In this document: in pieces, positions 7,639 through 13,517 of the stretch
Position numbering within the stretch: the stretch's first letter is position 1
Layout: each line of letters opens with the position of its first letter
NCBI GenBank assembly: GCA_003450735.1
Contig: DMEZ01000037.1
Span: 66,717 to 83,996, forward strand
Reading direction: 5' to 3'
Length of the DNA stretch: 17,280 nucleotides
From: Elusimicrobiota bacterium
GTDB lineage: Bacteria; Elusimicrobiota; Elusimicrobia; UBA1565
Program-made: the position numbers and the translations under genes
Notes under the pieces: model-generated
What the model saw: the letters and a program-made list of their open reading frames with translations, nothing else
Database searches by the model: none
Told to the model about the DNA's origin: nothing

Positions 7639-9024
7639 ATGAATGACGATATCGCGTCCGCCTCGAGTCCAAAGAAGACGGCGCCGCTCTCCCAACAAGT
7701 ATTGCTGAAGGTTCTGGGCATCATCGTCATCGCGCTCGTCCTTCTCATCCCATTGTCTTTCATCGACTCAACGATGCGCGAGCGCCTCGGCCGGCGCAAT
7801 GAGGCCGTCGCCGACATCACGTCTTCCTGGGGCAAGGAGCAAGTCCTGCTCGGCCCGATACTCGTCATCCCCTATCGCTACTCGTTCAAGACCTTCAAGG
7901 ATACGGTCGTCAAGGGCGAGATCAAGAAGATGGAGGTCCTGGAGACCGCCACCAGCCGCGCCTGGTTCCTCCCGGACGAACTGGTGATCGAAGGGGATGT
8001 CCAGCCCGAGAAGCTCCATCGAGGCATCTACGAAGCCGTTGTCTACCGCGGACAGCTCAAGCTGTCGGGCCATTTCGCCACCCCGGATTTCCGCAAGATC
8101 AAAATCGAGGATACGCAGGTGCTTTGGGAAGATGCGTTCATCGCGGTGGGCGTGAGCGACCTGCGCGGCACCGGCGAGGCGCTGCAGTTCCATTCCGGCG
8201 ACAAGGCCTTCAGGATGGCGCCAGGCACAGGTCTCGACGGACTCGCAACGGGCGTCCATGCGCGGATCGGGAACCTGTCGAAATCCCTGTCAGGACGGCC
8301 CTTCTCGCTCGACATGCGTTTCAAGGGGAGTGGGAGCCTCCACTTCGCGCCGTTGGGAATACAGAACACCATCAAGCTGGCTTCTCCTTGGCCCGATCCG
8401 AGCTTTAAGGGCCAGTTCCTTCCGGCGGAGCGCTCCGTGACGGCTAGGGGCTTCGATGCTCTTTGGAAAGTCTCCTATTATGGCCGGTCCTATCCGCAGT
8501 CATCAGCGGCAGCCTATCCTGCCGATCAGGTAGCCGGCTCGCTGTTCGGAGTATCCTTCTATAACGCAGTGGATTCCTACCGCAAGGTCGAACGAGCGAT
8601 CAAATACGGCATCCTCTTCCTCACGCTGGTCTTCGCCGTCTTCTTCCTCTTCGAGACGCTGGCCGCTCTGCGGATCCACCCCGTCCAGTACATCCTCATC
8701 GGCGCGGCCATGTGCCTCTTCTATCTCGCGTTGCTGTCCCTCTCGGAGTTCTTGTCATTCGGCGGGGCCTATCTCACCGCCAGTATCGCGGCCGTTCTCG
8801 TGATCACGCTCTACAGCCGCGCGGTCCTGCACAGCGGCGACCGGACGCTGGTCGTAGGCGCGGAACTCGGCGCCATCTACGGTTTCCTCTACGTGTCCCT
8901 CCAGCTGCAGGACTACTCCCTGCTCTTGGGCACCGTCGGCCTCTTCGCGCTCCTGTCAGCGATCATGTACACGACGCGCGACCTTGATTGGTACTCGCTG
9001 GACGCGCGCCGAAGCGGCCGTTGA
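7639..9024 (+). CDS. creD: CreD-like inner membrane protein
   Basis: The product is 461 aa, close to the roughly 450 aa of E. coli CreD. The N-terminus has one membrane segment (residues about 22-43, LLKVLGIIVIALVLLIPLSF). The next block, MRERLGRRNEAVADITSSWG then LLGPILVIPY, is characteristic of the CreD/inner-membrane-stress family (PF06123). A large periplasmic domain (about 65-315) follows, ending in SLFGVSFYNAVDSYRKVERA. Several membrane segments (about 320-445) and TTRDLDWY close the protein. CreD responds to cell-envelope stress and beta-lactams where the CreBC two-component system controls it. No creBC genes are visible here. It follows an amidase gene, which suits a cell-wall theme. 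The stop overlaps the proposed TTG start of the next gene. Confidence 0.92.
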   Translation: MNDDIASASSPKKTAPLSQQVLLKVLGIIVIALVLLIPLSFIDSTMRERLGRRNEAVADITSSWGKEQVLLGPILVIPYRYSFKTFKDTVVKGEIKKMEVLETATSRAWFLPDELVIEGDVQPEKLHRGIYEAVVYRGQLKLSGHFATPDFRKIKIEDTQVLWEDAFIAVGVSDLRGTGEALQFHSGDKAFRMAPGTGLDGLATGVHARIGNLSKSLSGRPFSLDMRFKGSGSLHFAPLGIQNTIKLASPWPDPSFKGQFLPAERSVTARGFDALWKVSYYGRSYPQSSAAAYPADQVAGSLFGVSFYNAVDSYRKVERAIKYGILFLTLVFAVFFLFETLAALRIHPVQYILIGAAMCLFYLALLSLSEFLSFGGAYLTASIAAVLVITLYSRAVLHSGDRTLVVGAELGAIYGFLYVSLQLQDYSLLLGTVGLFALLSAIMYTTRDLDWYSLDARRSGR

Positions 9025-10013
9025 CTTTGCTCAGCGATAAGGCGCAGGCGCGGCTGCGAAAGTTGTTGAGAGCCGCCCTGCTCCTCCTTGCGGTCGGTCT
9101 TGCGAGCAGCCTATCCTGGTACGTTCTTGTCCGGATAGTCAGCCCCTTCAACGCCCTGAAGATCCGCAGCAGCACGCCGGCATCGCCAACCCGGCAGCGC
9201 CCGCCCGGGCATCTGCGGATCCTCGCCTACAATATCTGTCATTGCCGCGGGAACGATCTCGAACTGGTCGCGACGAACGATCAAGCCGCGCTGGACGGCC
9301 GCATGAGGGGCATCGCGGAATTCCTCAGGCATGAATCGCCGGATATCGCGGTCCTCAATGAGGTGGATTTCGACGCGACTTTCACCGGCCGCATGAATCA
9401 GGCGGGGTTCTTCGCCAAAGAGGGGGGATTCCCCTATTGGGTTGAGCAAAGGAACATCGACGTCGATGCGCCCTTCATATACACCGACCGCTTCGGCAAC
9501 GCCGTTCTGAGCCGGCTCCCTATCGCCAGAGCCCAAGTCATCCGTTTACCCGCGCTAAAACGATGGGAGAGCATCGTCGCCGGACATGCCAACGCCCTCC
9601 TGTGCGAACTCGGGCTCCCTGAGGGCAGAGCCATGCGCTTCCTGGGCGTGCATCTGGAGTCGCGCTCCGAGGAAACTCGCGCGGCCTCCGTCGACGTCAT
9701 CGAGGCGGTCAGGGACTCCTCAGCCGTGCCGTTGGTGGTGGCAGGAGATATGAACTCGACGCCGAAGGGATTCCCCGAATCCCGGCAGCACAACGGCTTG
9801 AACGCGCTGTCGCTGCTCCTGGATTCCGGCGCCTATGCCACCCTTCCCCATGGCAAGCCGTCGGAACAGGACTTCACAGGGAGAACGGCTGGACGGAAAT
9901 CGGTCATCGATTGGATCCTCGTCCCGTCCGACTGGAGGATTCTCTCACGGCGCGTCGTCCCTCTGCCCTGGTCCGACCACAAGGCCGTGGTCATGGATGT
10001 TGTGCCGAATTAG
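9021..10013 (+). CDS. Membrane-anchored endonuclease/exonuclease/phosphatase family protein
   Basis: This is a protein of about 330 aa. A single N-terminal hydrophobic segment (LLRAALLLLAVGLASSLSWY) suggests a membrane anchor or signal. The rest is an EEP fold: LRILAYNICHCRG (Asn of the first motif), PDIAVLNEVDFD (catalytic Glu), GNAVLSRLPI, FLGVHLESRS (His), VVAGDMNSTP (GDxN), SVIDWILVP and WSDHKAVVMDV (SDH). All the usual metal and catalytic residues appear intact. The family hydrolyses phosphodiester or phosphomonoester bonds in DNA, RNA, lipids or sugars, and an exported member more likely acts on envelope phospholipid or extracellular nucleic acid. The start is uncertain. TTG 9021 overlaps the creD stop (TTGA) and is preferred; TTG 8988 and TTG 9027 are alternatives, and none has a Shine-Dalgarno. 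Confidence 0.88.
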   Translation: MTLLSDKAQARLRKLLRAALLLLAVGLASSLSWYVLVRIVSPFNALKIRSSTPASPTRQRPPGHLRILAYNICHCRGNDLELVATNDQAALDGRMRGIAEFLRHESPDIAVLNEVDFDATFTGRMNQAGFFAKEGGFPYWVEQRNIDVDAPFIYTDRFGNAVLSRLPIARAQVIRLPALKRWESIVAGHANALLCELGLPEGRAMRFLGVHLESRSEETRAASVDVIEAVRDSSAVPLVVAGDMNSTPKGFPESRQHNGLNALSLLLDSGAYATLPHGKPSEQDFTGRTAGRKSVIDWILVPSDWRILSRRVVPLPWSDHKAVVMDVVPN

Positions 10014-10033
10014 CGTTGGAGTATTCTCAGCGC

Positions 10034-10039
10034 TATACT
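10034..10039 (+). promoter_or_regulatory. -10 box for near-leaderless YdjM-like mRNA
   Basis: TATACT lies 8 nt before the ATG at 10048, in the 34-nt gap after the previous gene. There is no Shine-Dalgarno and no obvious -35 at 16-18 nt. Confidence 0.4.
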
Positions 10040-10047
10040 AACCCCGG

Positions 10048-10605
10048 ATGGCCACCTTCATCTCCCACGCCGTGGCGGCCGGAGCCATGGGCTGCGTCTA
10101 CGCCAAGCGCCCGATGCCGCGCCGCTTCTGGGATTGGACTCTGCTCTGCGCCATCCTGCCGGACATCGACGTCCTGGGGTTCCGCTTCGGGGTCCGCTAC
10201 GAGGATTTCCTGGGGCACCGGGGCTTCACTCATTCACTCTTCTTCGCCGCGCTCCTGGCCGCGGCAGTCGCCTGGTTCGGCTTCGAGGAGTCTCGCGGGT
10301 CATGGAAGCGGTACGCCTCCTTTGCGGGTTTCCTATTCATTGTGACGGCCTCGCACGGCCTCTTCGATGCGCTGACGGACGGGGGGCTGGGCGTCGCGCT
10401 GTTCTCTCCGTTCGACCAAGGCCGGTATTTTTTGCCGTGGCACCCGATCAGCGTCTCTCCCATCGGCTTCGCGAATCCGCTCGATCCTTACGTGCGGGCC
10501 GTCTTCTGGTCGGAGTTCGTCTGGATGTGGGTGCCCTGCTGGGCGCTCGCGGGGGTTGTGCTGCTTTGGCGCCGGGTCAGGCGGCGGGGAGCTGCAGAGA
10601 CGTGA
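10048..10605 (+). CDS. YdjM-like membrane-bound metal-dependent hydrolase
   Basis: The product is 185 aa. The start MATFISHAVAAGAMG, then AILPDIDVLGF, then FLGHRGFTHSLFF, then TASHGLFDALTDGG is the conserved pattern of the YdjM/DUF457 family (PF04307). His and Asp residues sit at the membrane face: H7, D46, D48, H63 and H67, and the H and D of SHGLFDALTD. About four hydrophobic segments follow the pattern of an inner-membrane protein. Family members are annotated as metal-dependent hydrolases, and the E. coli member is LexA-regulated. Phospholipase-like activity has been proposed for relatives, but the substrate here is unknown. The ATG at 10048 has only a TATACT upstream. A convergent Fic gene lies beyond a 150-nt gap. 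Confidence 0.9.
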   Translation: MATFISHAVAAGAMGCVYAKRPMPRRFWDWTLLCAILPDIDVLGFRFGVRYEDFLGHRGFTHSLFFAALLAAAVAWFGFEESRGSWKRYASFAGFLFIVTASHGLFDALTDGGLGVALFSPFDQGRYFLPWHPISVSPIGFANPLDPYVRAVFWSEFVWMWVPCWALAGVVLLWRRVRRRGAAET

Positions 10606-10702
10606 TATGCGCGGCGTGGACATGACCCCTTTGCGCCTCAATTGCGGCTCGCAGGGACCCGTCTGGCGTTCTTGCTTGTTCGCTTTTTGGAGGATCTGAT
10701 GT

Positions 10703-10729
10703 CAAAGGGCGGCGGATTCCCGCGCTTTG
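10703..10729. terminator. Hairpin between convergent genes, probable terminator
   Basis: CAAAG (10703-10707) pairs with CTTTG (10725-10729), with inner GCG/CGC and GGA/TCC pairings. On the plus strand a TGAATTTTCTT run follows, so it should stop the YdjM-side transcript. It lies in the 150-nt gap between convergent genes, where I see nothing else. The T-tract is imperfect. Confidence 0.45.
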
Positions 10730-10755
10730 TGAATTTTCTTATCTCGCCATAGGCC

Positions 10756-11874
10756 TTACGCATCCATCAAAAGCCGTCTCATAGAATAGCTCGTGCTCCG
10801 GCCGCCGGCGCCGTCCTTGGCCAGGATCCCGTGCTCGATGAGGCCCTGGATGTCCCGCTGCGCCGTGTCCTGGGAGCACTTCGCCAGCTTCGCCCATTTC
10901 GACGAAGTCAGCTTCCCCTGGAAGCCGCCGTCGAGCAGCCTGTTCAGGATCATGCGCTGGCGCTCGTTGAGGCCGAGCCGGGCATGGTCCTTCCAGAACG
11001 CATCCTTCCGGAAGACGGACGCGAGCGCGGCCTGCGTCCCGTCGATAGCGCGCTCGAGACAGCCCAGGAACCACTGCATCCAATCCGTGACGTCGAGCGG
11101 CCCCTTCTGCGTCCTCTCCAGGATCTCGTAGTACTCCCTGCGCTCCCTGCGGATCTGCGCCGACATGCTGTAGAAGCGCCGCGGGCTGTTCTCCGAGCGG
11201 GCGAGCGCCCAATCCGCGACCGCGCGGGCGATGCGGCCGTTGCCGTCGTCGAAGGGATGGATCGTCACGAACCAGAGGTGCGCCAGGGCCGCCCGCAGGA
11301 GCGGGTCGAGGCCTCCCTCCCGGTTCACGCGGTCGAGGAAAACGGTTATCTCCCGGGGCACGCGCTCGGCCGCCGGCGCCTCATAGTGCACCCGCTCGCG
11401 CCCCATCGGCCCGGACACGACCTGCATCGGCCCGCGGGCGTCGTCGCGCCAGGCGCCGACCTGGACCCCGGCCGCGCCGCGGACATCGGGGAAGAGCGCG
11501 GCATGCCAATCGAACAGCCGCTCCTGCGTGAGCGGCTTGGCATGGTTCTGCACGGCCTCCAGGGTCATGCGCACCACGCCGTCGACGCGGCGGTCGGAGG
11601 GCGTCAGGCCGCCGATGTCCATGCCGAGCCGGCGGGCGATGGAGGAGCGCACCTGCTCGGACGCGAGGACCTCGCCTTCGATCTCGCTGGACTTCACGAC
11701 ATCGAGGGTCAGCGTCTGCAGGACGGCCTCATCGCGCTGGGGGAAGCCGAGGCTTTCCATCCGGCCGAGGAGGCGGCCCTGCCGGAGGCGGGTCTGGGAG
11801 AGCGGGCCGGCCAGGGCGTCCTCGTCCCAGCGGAAGTCGGGCCAGTCCCGGCGTTGGTGGATGTATCGGCTCAT
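10756..11874 (-). CDS. Fic family protein (DUF4172 - Fic - winged helix)
   Basis: The product is 372 aa. The N-terminus YIHQRRDWPDFRWDEDAL is the DUF4172 Fic-associated domain. S62-S-E-I-E66-G67 fits the class II inhibitory motif (S/T)xxxE(G/N), so the enzyme should be autoinhibited. The Fic motif H206-P-F-D-D-G-N-G-R214 is complete, meaning AMP- or other nucleotidyl-transfer to a target Ser/Thr/Tyr is expected. Residues about 305-365 form a winged helix-turn-helix (LTSSKWAKLAKCSQDTAQRD, then LIEHGILAKDGAGGRSTSY). The DNA-binding domain and the palindromes in its promoter suggest autoregulation. It is divergent from hicBA, 101 nt apart, so two toxin-like loci sit back to back. The ATG at 11874 lacks a Shine-Dalgarno. 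Target proteins are unknown. Confidence 0.95.
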   Translation of the reverse strand: MSRYIHQRRDWPDFRWDEDALAGPLSQTRLRQGRLLGRMESLGFPQRDEAVLQTLTLDVVKSSEIEGEVLASEQVRSSIARRLGMDIGGLTPSDRRVDGVVRMTLEAVQNHAKPLTQERLFDWHAALFPDVRGAAGVQVGAWRDDARGPMQVVSGPMGRERVHYEAPAAERVPREITVFLDRVNREGGLDPLLRAALAHLWFVTIHPFDDGNGRIARAVADWALARSENSPRRFYSMSAQIRRERREYYEILERTQKGPLDVTDWMQWFLGCLERAIDGTQAALASVFRKDAFWKDHARLGLNERQRMILNRLLDGGFQGKLTSSKWAKLAKCSQDTAQRDIQGLIEHGILAKDGAGGRSTSYSMRRLLMDA

Positions 11875-11878
11875 TCTA

Positions 11879-11923
11879 CGCAGATTCTGCGGATATTATA
11901 CCGGTTATTCTCCGCAGGTTCAA
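11879..11923 (-). promoter_or_regulatory. Fic promoter with nested palindromic operator candidates
   Basis: The minus strand reads TTGAAC (11918-11923), a 17-nt spacer, then TATAAT (11895-11900), so +1 falls near 11888. CTGCGGA (11887-11893) and TCCGCAG (11911-11917) form a perfect 7-bp inverted repeat bracketing the -10 and spacer. CGCAGATTCTGCG (11879-11891) is a second near-perfect palindrome at the transcription start. This is a likely operator for the Fic protein's own winged helix or a linked regulator. Confidence 0.6.
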
Positions 11924-11939
11924 GGCCTCGATTGCGCCC

Positions 11940-11968
11940 TTGTCGCACGGACGCTTTCATGTTACGCT
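11940..11968 (+). promoter_or_regulatory. hicBA promoter, leaderless layout
   Basis: TTGTCG (11940-11945), a 17-nt spacer and TACGCT (11963-11968), preceded by TGT as an extended -10, end 7 nt before the hicB ATG at 11976. No Shine-Dalgarno is present. Confidence 0.45.
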
Positions 11969-11975
11969 TTGGGAT

Positions 11976-12194
11976 ATGAAGAGCTACAGATTTCCCGTGA
12001 TCATCGAGCAGGATGAGGACGGCTTCTACATCGGGATCGTCCCCGACCTCAAGGGCTGCCATACCCAAGCCCGGACGCTCGCCCAGCTCGAGAAACGCCT
12101 GAAGGAAGCCATCGCGCTCTGTTTGAGCGCCGAGGGGACGACGTTCCGTCAGAACAAGTTCGTCGGGCTCCATCAAGTCGAATTGACCGCTTGA
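11976..12194 (+). CDS. hicB: HicB-family antitoxin
   Basis: The product is 72 aa. MKSYRFPVIIEQDEDGFYIG, then IVPDLKGCHTQARTLAQLEK, then RLKEAIALCL is the typical HicB partial-RNase-H-like fold with the PDLxGC motif. It neutralises the mRNA-cleaving toxin HicA in the cytoplasm. This short form has no obvious C-terminal DNA-binding domain, so autoregulation would need another factor. ATG 11976 is chosen because the family begins at this MKxYxFPV segment; a GTG or ATG further upstream would only add non-conserved residues. The order is antitoxin first. The stop overlaps the TTG of the downstream hicA reading frame (TTGA), the normal coupling for such pairs. Confidence 0.88.
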   Translation: MKSYRFPVIIEQDEDGFYIGIVPDLKGCHTQARTLAQLEKRLKEAIALCLSAEGTTFRQNKFVGLHQVELTA

Positions 12195-12429
12195 CCAAGC
12201 TGACCGTCCTATCGTCGACCCAGATGGCCAGGATCCTCCGCCATCTGGGCTTCCACTTGGCGCGCCGAAGGAGAGTCACGCCTACTTCCGCCACCCGGAT
12301 GGGCGAGCCACCGTCGTCCCGATGCATCGCGGAGAGGACTTGGGCCGCGGCCTGATCCGGGCCATCCTTCGCGACATCGAGCTGTCCCCTGAGGGATTCG
12401 AACGGCTGCGGCAGGAAGGCAGAGCCTGA
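12191..12429 (+). pseudogene. hicA: hicA toxin gene with a single-base frameshift
   Basis: From TTG 12191 one frame reads TKLTVLSSTQMARILRHLGF then HLARR, a normal HicA N-terminus. The second half is in another frame from 12268: KESHAYFRHPDGRATVVPMH, then RGEDLGRGLIRAILRDIEL, then SPEGFERL, ending at TGA 12427-12429. It includes the catalytic-type His in ESHAYF and the VPMH block. The break is at CGCCGAAGGAG near 12266-12270. Adding one A (CGAAAG) would restore an intact 79-aa dsRBD-fold mRNA interferase. As written, translation from the start runs into unrelated sequence, so no toxin would be made. It may be a true inactivation or an assembly indel in a short A run. All other HicA signatures are intact, which suggests a recent event. 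Confidence 0.75.
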
Positions 12430-12506
12430 CTCCGATTGGACGTATTCAGATCGCCTCTCAATAGTTTGGCTGGGTCTGAACGGGTCTTCTTGGGTTTCCT
12501 GATACA

Positions 12507-12530
12507 GGACGAGTCCCGGGACGAGTCCCG
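12507..12530. repeat. Perfect tandem 12-bp repeat
   Basis: GGACGAGTCCCG occurs twice in direct succession (12507-12518 and 12519-12530). It lies in the 217-nt stretch between hicA and tRNA-fMet, which otherwise holds only a hairpin (12577-12592) and the tRNA promoter. No function is evident. Confidence 0.6.
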
Positions 12531-12576
12531 CCCCTGACGCCGTAAACCCGCCCGTATACCCTTCCCACACGCGAAA

Positions 12577-12592
12577 GCGGGGGGAACCCCGC
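12577..12592 (+). terminator. GC hairpin downstream of hicBA, possible terminator
   Basis: GCGGGG (12577-12582), loop GGAA, CCCCGC (12587-12592) is a perfect 6-bp stem with a GNRA-type loop. No T-tract follows, so intrinsic termination is doubtful. It may insulate the tRNA promoter from hicBA transcription. Confidence 0.3.
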
Positions 12593-12612
12593 CCCTCCCG
12601 CCGTCGACAAAA

Positions 12613-12641
12613 TTGACTTACGGCTCCGGGTCTGCTACACT
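12613..12641 (+). promoter_or_regulatory. Near-consensus sigma-70 promoter of tRNA-fMet
   Basis: TTGACT (12613-12618), an exact 17-nt spacer and TACACT (12636-12641). The expected +1 is 12647-12648, which is the first or second nucleotide of the tRNA itself. Confidence 0.75.
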
Positions 12642-12646
12642 CCTTC

Positions 12647-12723
12647 TGCGGGGTGGAGCAGCCCGGTAGCTCGCAAGGCTCATAACCTTGAGGTCGCAGG
12701 TTCAAATCCTGCCCCCGCACCCA
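12647..12723 (+). tRNA. Initiator tRNA-Met (anticodon CAT)
   Basis: The gene is 77 nt with an encoded 3' CCA and a complete cloverleaf. The acceptor stem is 12647-12653 with 12713-12719, the D-arm starts GAGC (12656-12659), the anticodon CAT is at 12682-12684 wrongly read only if the loop CTCATAA is ignored (C34 at 12681, A35, T36), and the T-arm is GCAGG-TTCAAAT-CCTGC. The D-arm AGCAGCCCGGTAGCTCG and A11:U24 pair closely match E. coli tRNA-fMet, supporting initiator identity. Three details differ. The first position is T, able to pair with A72, where E. coli has a C1xA72 mismatch. Anticodon-stem pair 29:41 is A:U, so only two of the usual three G:C pairs remain. The discriminator base is C73. 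Confidence 0.93.
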
Positions 12724-12737
12724 TCTGAGACGGACGT

Positions 12738-12797
12738 TTTCGAACCTGTAACGAGAAATGTCAGGACCTTAACCCCCGAGAGGGGGTTTCGTGTTTC
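12738..12797 (+). repeat. Conserved element copy 1 (38-nt block plus GAGA hairpin) after tRNA-fMet
   Basis: The block TTTCGAACCTGTAAC, one variable base, then AGAAATGTCAGGACCTTAAC and CC (12738-12775) is identical to 17190-17227 except at 12753 (G here, T there). It begins 14 nt after the tRNA CCA and so is probably the 3' trailer of the tRNA transcript. It ends in a hairpin and a GTGTTT tail shared with the other copy. CCTG (12745-12748) can pair with CAGG (12762-12765). No open reading frame is present. It may be a small RNA or a terminator module. Confidence 0.8.
12771..12796 (+). terminator. Intrinsic terminator of the tRNA-fMet transcript
   Basis: AACCCCC (12771-12777), loop GAGA, GGGGGTT (12782-12788) is a perfect 7-bp stem followed by TCGTGTTT. 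It is the 3' part of conserved element copy 1. Confidence 0.7.
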
Positions 12798-12818
12798 CAG
12801 GATTGTTCGGAAGCCGGC

Positions 12819-13050
12819 CTACTTGGCCCGGTTGATGATGCCCACCACGGCGTTGATCTTCCCCGCCAGCACGCCGTGGACGCCCAGCGCCTGGCGGACC
12901 GTGGAAAGGTACTTGTGCTCCGAGGGGACGGCCTTACGGTCGGCGATGACCGCGTGCGCCACCCAGGCGTAGGCGGTCTGGCCCGCGTTGAACTCATAGG
13001 CGAGGAGGCGGTGGGAGAGGAGGGCCGCCCTGATCCGTGAAGAGCGCCAT
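12819..13050 (-). pseudogene. Small hypothetical gene interrupted by a one-base frameshift
   Basis: The 3' frame, ending at the TAG on 12819-12821, encodes ALLSHRLLAYEFNAGQTAYA, then WVAHAVIADRKAVPSEHKYL, then STVRQALGVHGVLAGKINAV, then VGIINRAK. Its codons nearly all end in G or C, as in the window's real genes. That frame has no start codon before it degenerates upstream. The ATG at 13050 reads MALFTDQG in the neighbouring frame with good third positions. Removing one G near 13024-13031 joins the two into a protein of about 76 aa. TATCAT stands 7 nt before this ATG, the leaderless layout used elsewhere. The family is not recognised; the protein looks helical and soluble. It is divergent from pilZ. 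It may be a true lesion or an assembly insertion. Confidence 0.55.
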
Positions 13051-13057
13051 CGGGGCC

Positions 13058-13063
13058 ATGATA
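13058..13063 (-). promoter_or_regulatory. -10 box for the small minus-strand gene
   Basis: Minus-strand TATCAT is followed by 7 nt and ATG at 13050. It supports that start and a leaderless transcript. No -35 is recognised. Confidence 0.35.
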
Positions 13064-13094
13064 CCCCACTCGCAGAAGGCCCGTCCCATCGTGG

Positions 13095-13100
13095 TATAAT
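13095..13100 (+). promoter_or_regulatory. -10 box for leaderless pilZ-caspase mRNA
   Basis: Perfect TATAAT, 6 nt (CGCGGC), then ATG 13107, so +1 is predicted at the start codon. There is no Shine-Dalgarno. The -35 region is not recognisable. Confidence 0.55.
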
Positions 13101-13106
13101 CGCGGC

Positions 13107-13517
13107 ATGCCTGAGGAGAAACGGAAGTTCACCCGCGTGAGCGCCCGCCTGCTCGCCGACACCGAGCTCGACAGCGAGGGGCCCGGCGTCTTCGGCCGGG
13201 TCCGGGACATCAGCCTGCAGGGCGCCTTCATCGAAGGGATCACGAGCCTGGCCGAAGGCGACTCCTGCCGAGTGGTGCTGATCGTCGGAGAGGCCCACGA
13301 GGAGGCCCGCATCCGCACGACCAGCGTCGTCGCCCGGGTCGAGGATTCCGGCGTGGGCGTCCGCTTCGAGCAGATCGACGTCGAAGGCCTGCCCCACCTC
13401 GTCCGCCTCGTGCTCTCCAAGGCGGACATGCCCGGCAAGATCGCCCAGGAGCTCGACGCCGTGCTGGGCCTGCCGCCGCAGGAACCCAAGACCGCCCACG
13501 AACGAGGCCCTTCATGA
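13107..13517 (+). CDS. PilZ-domain protein (c-di-GMP receptor)
   Basis: The product is 136 aa, almost entirely one PilZ domain. R6-K-F-T-R10 is the RxxxR motif and D34-I-S-L-Q-G39 is the DxSxxG motif; both c-di-GMP-contacting motifs are intact. VGVRFEQID marks the later beta-strand. There is no signal peptide and no partner domain. It should bind cyclic di-GMP in the cytoplasm and pass the signal to another protein. The last codons overlap the downstream gene (ATGA at 13514-13517), so synthesis of the caspase/FGE protein is probably coupled to it. That partner appears exported, so direct contact is not obvious. The leaderless-type TATAAT-N6-ATG sets the start. Confidence 0.9.
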   Translation: MPEEKRKFTRVSARLLADTELDSEGPGVFGRVRDISLQGAFIEGITSLAEGDSCRVVLIVGEAHEEARIRTTSVVARVEDSGVGVRFEQIDVEGLPHLVRLVLSKADMPGKIAQELDAVLGLPPQEPKTAHERGPS

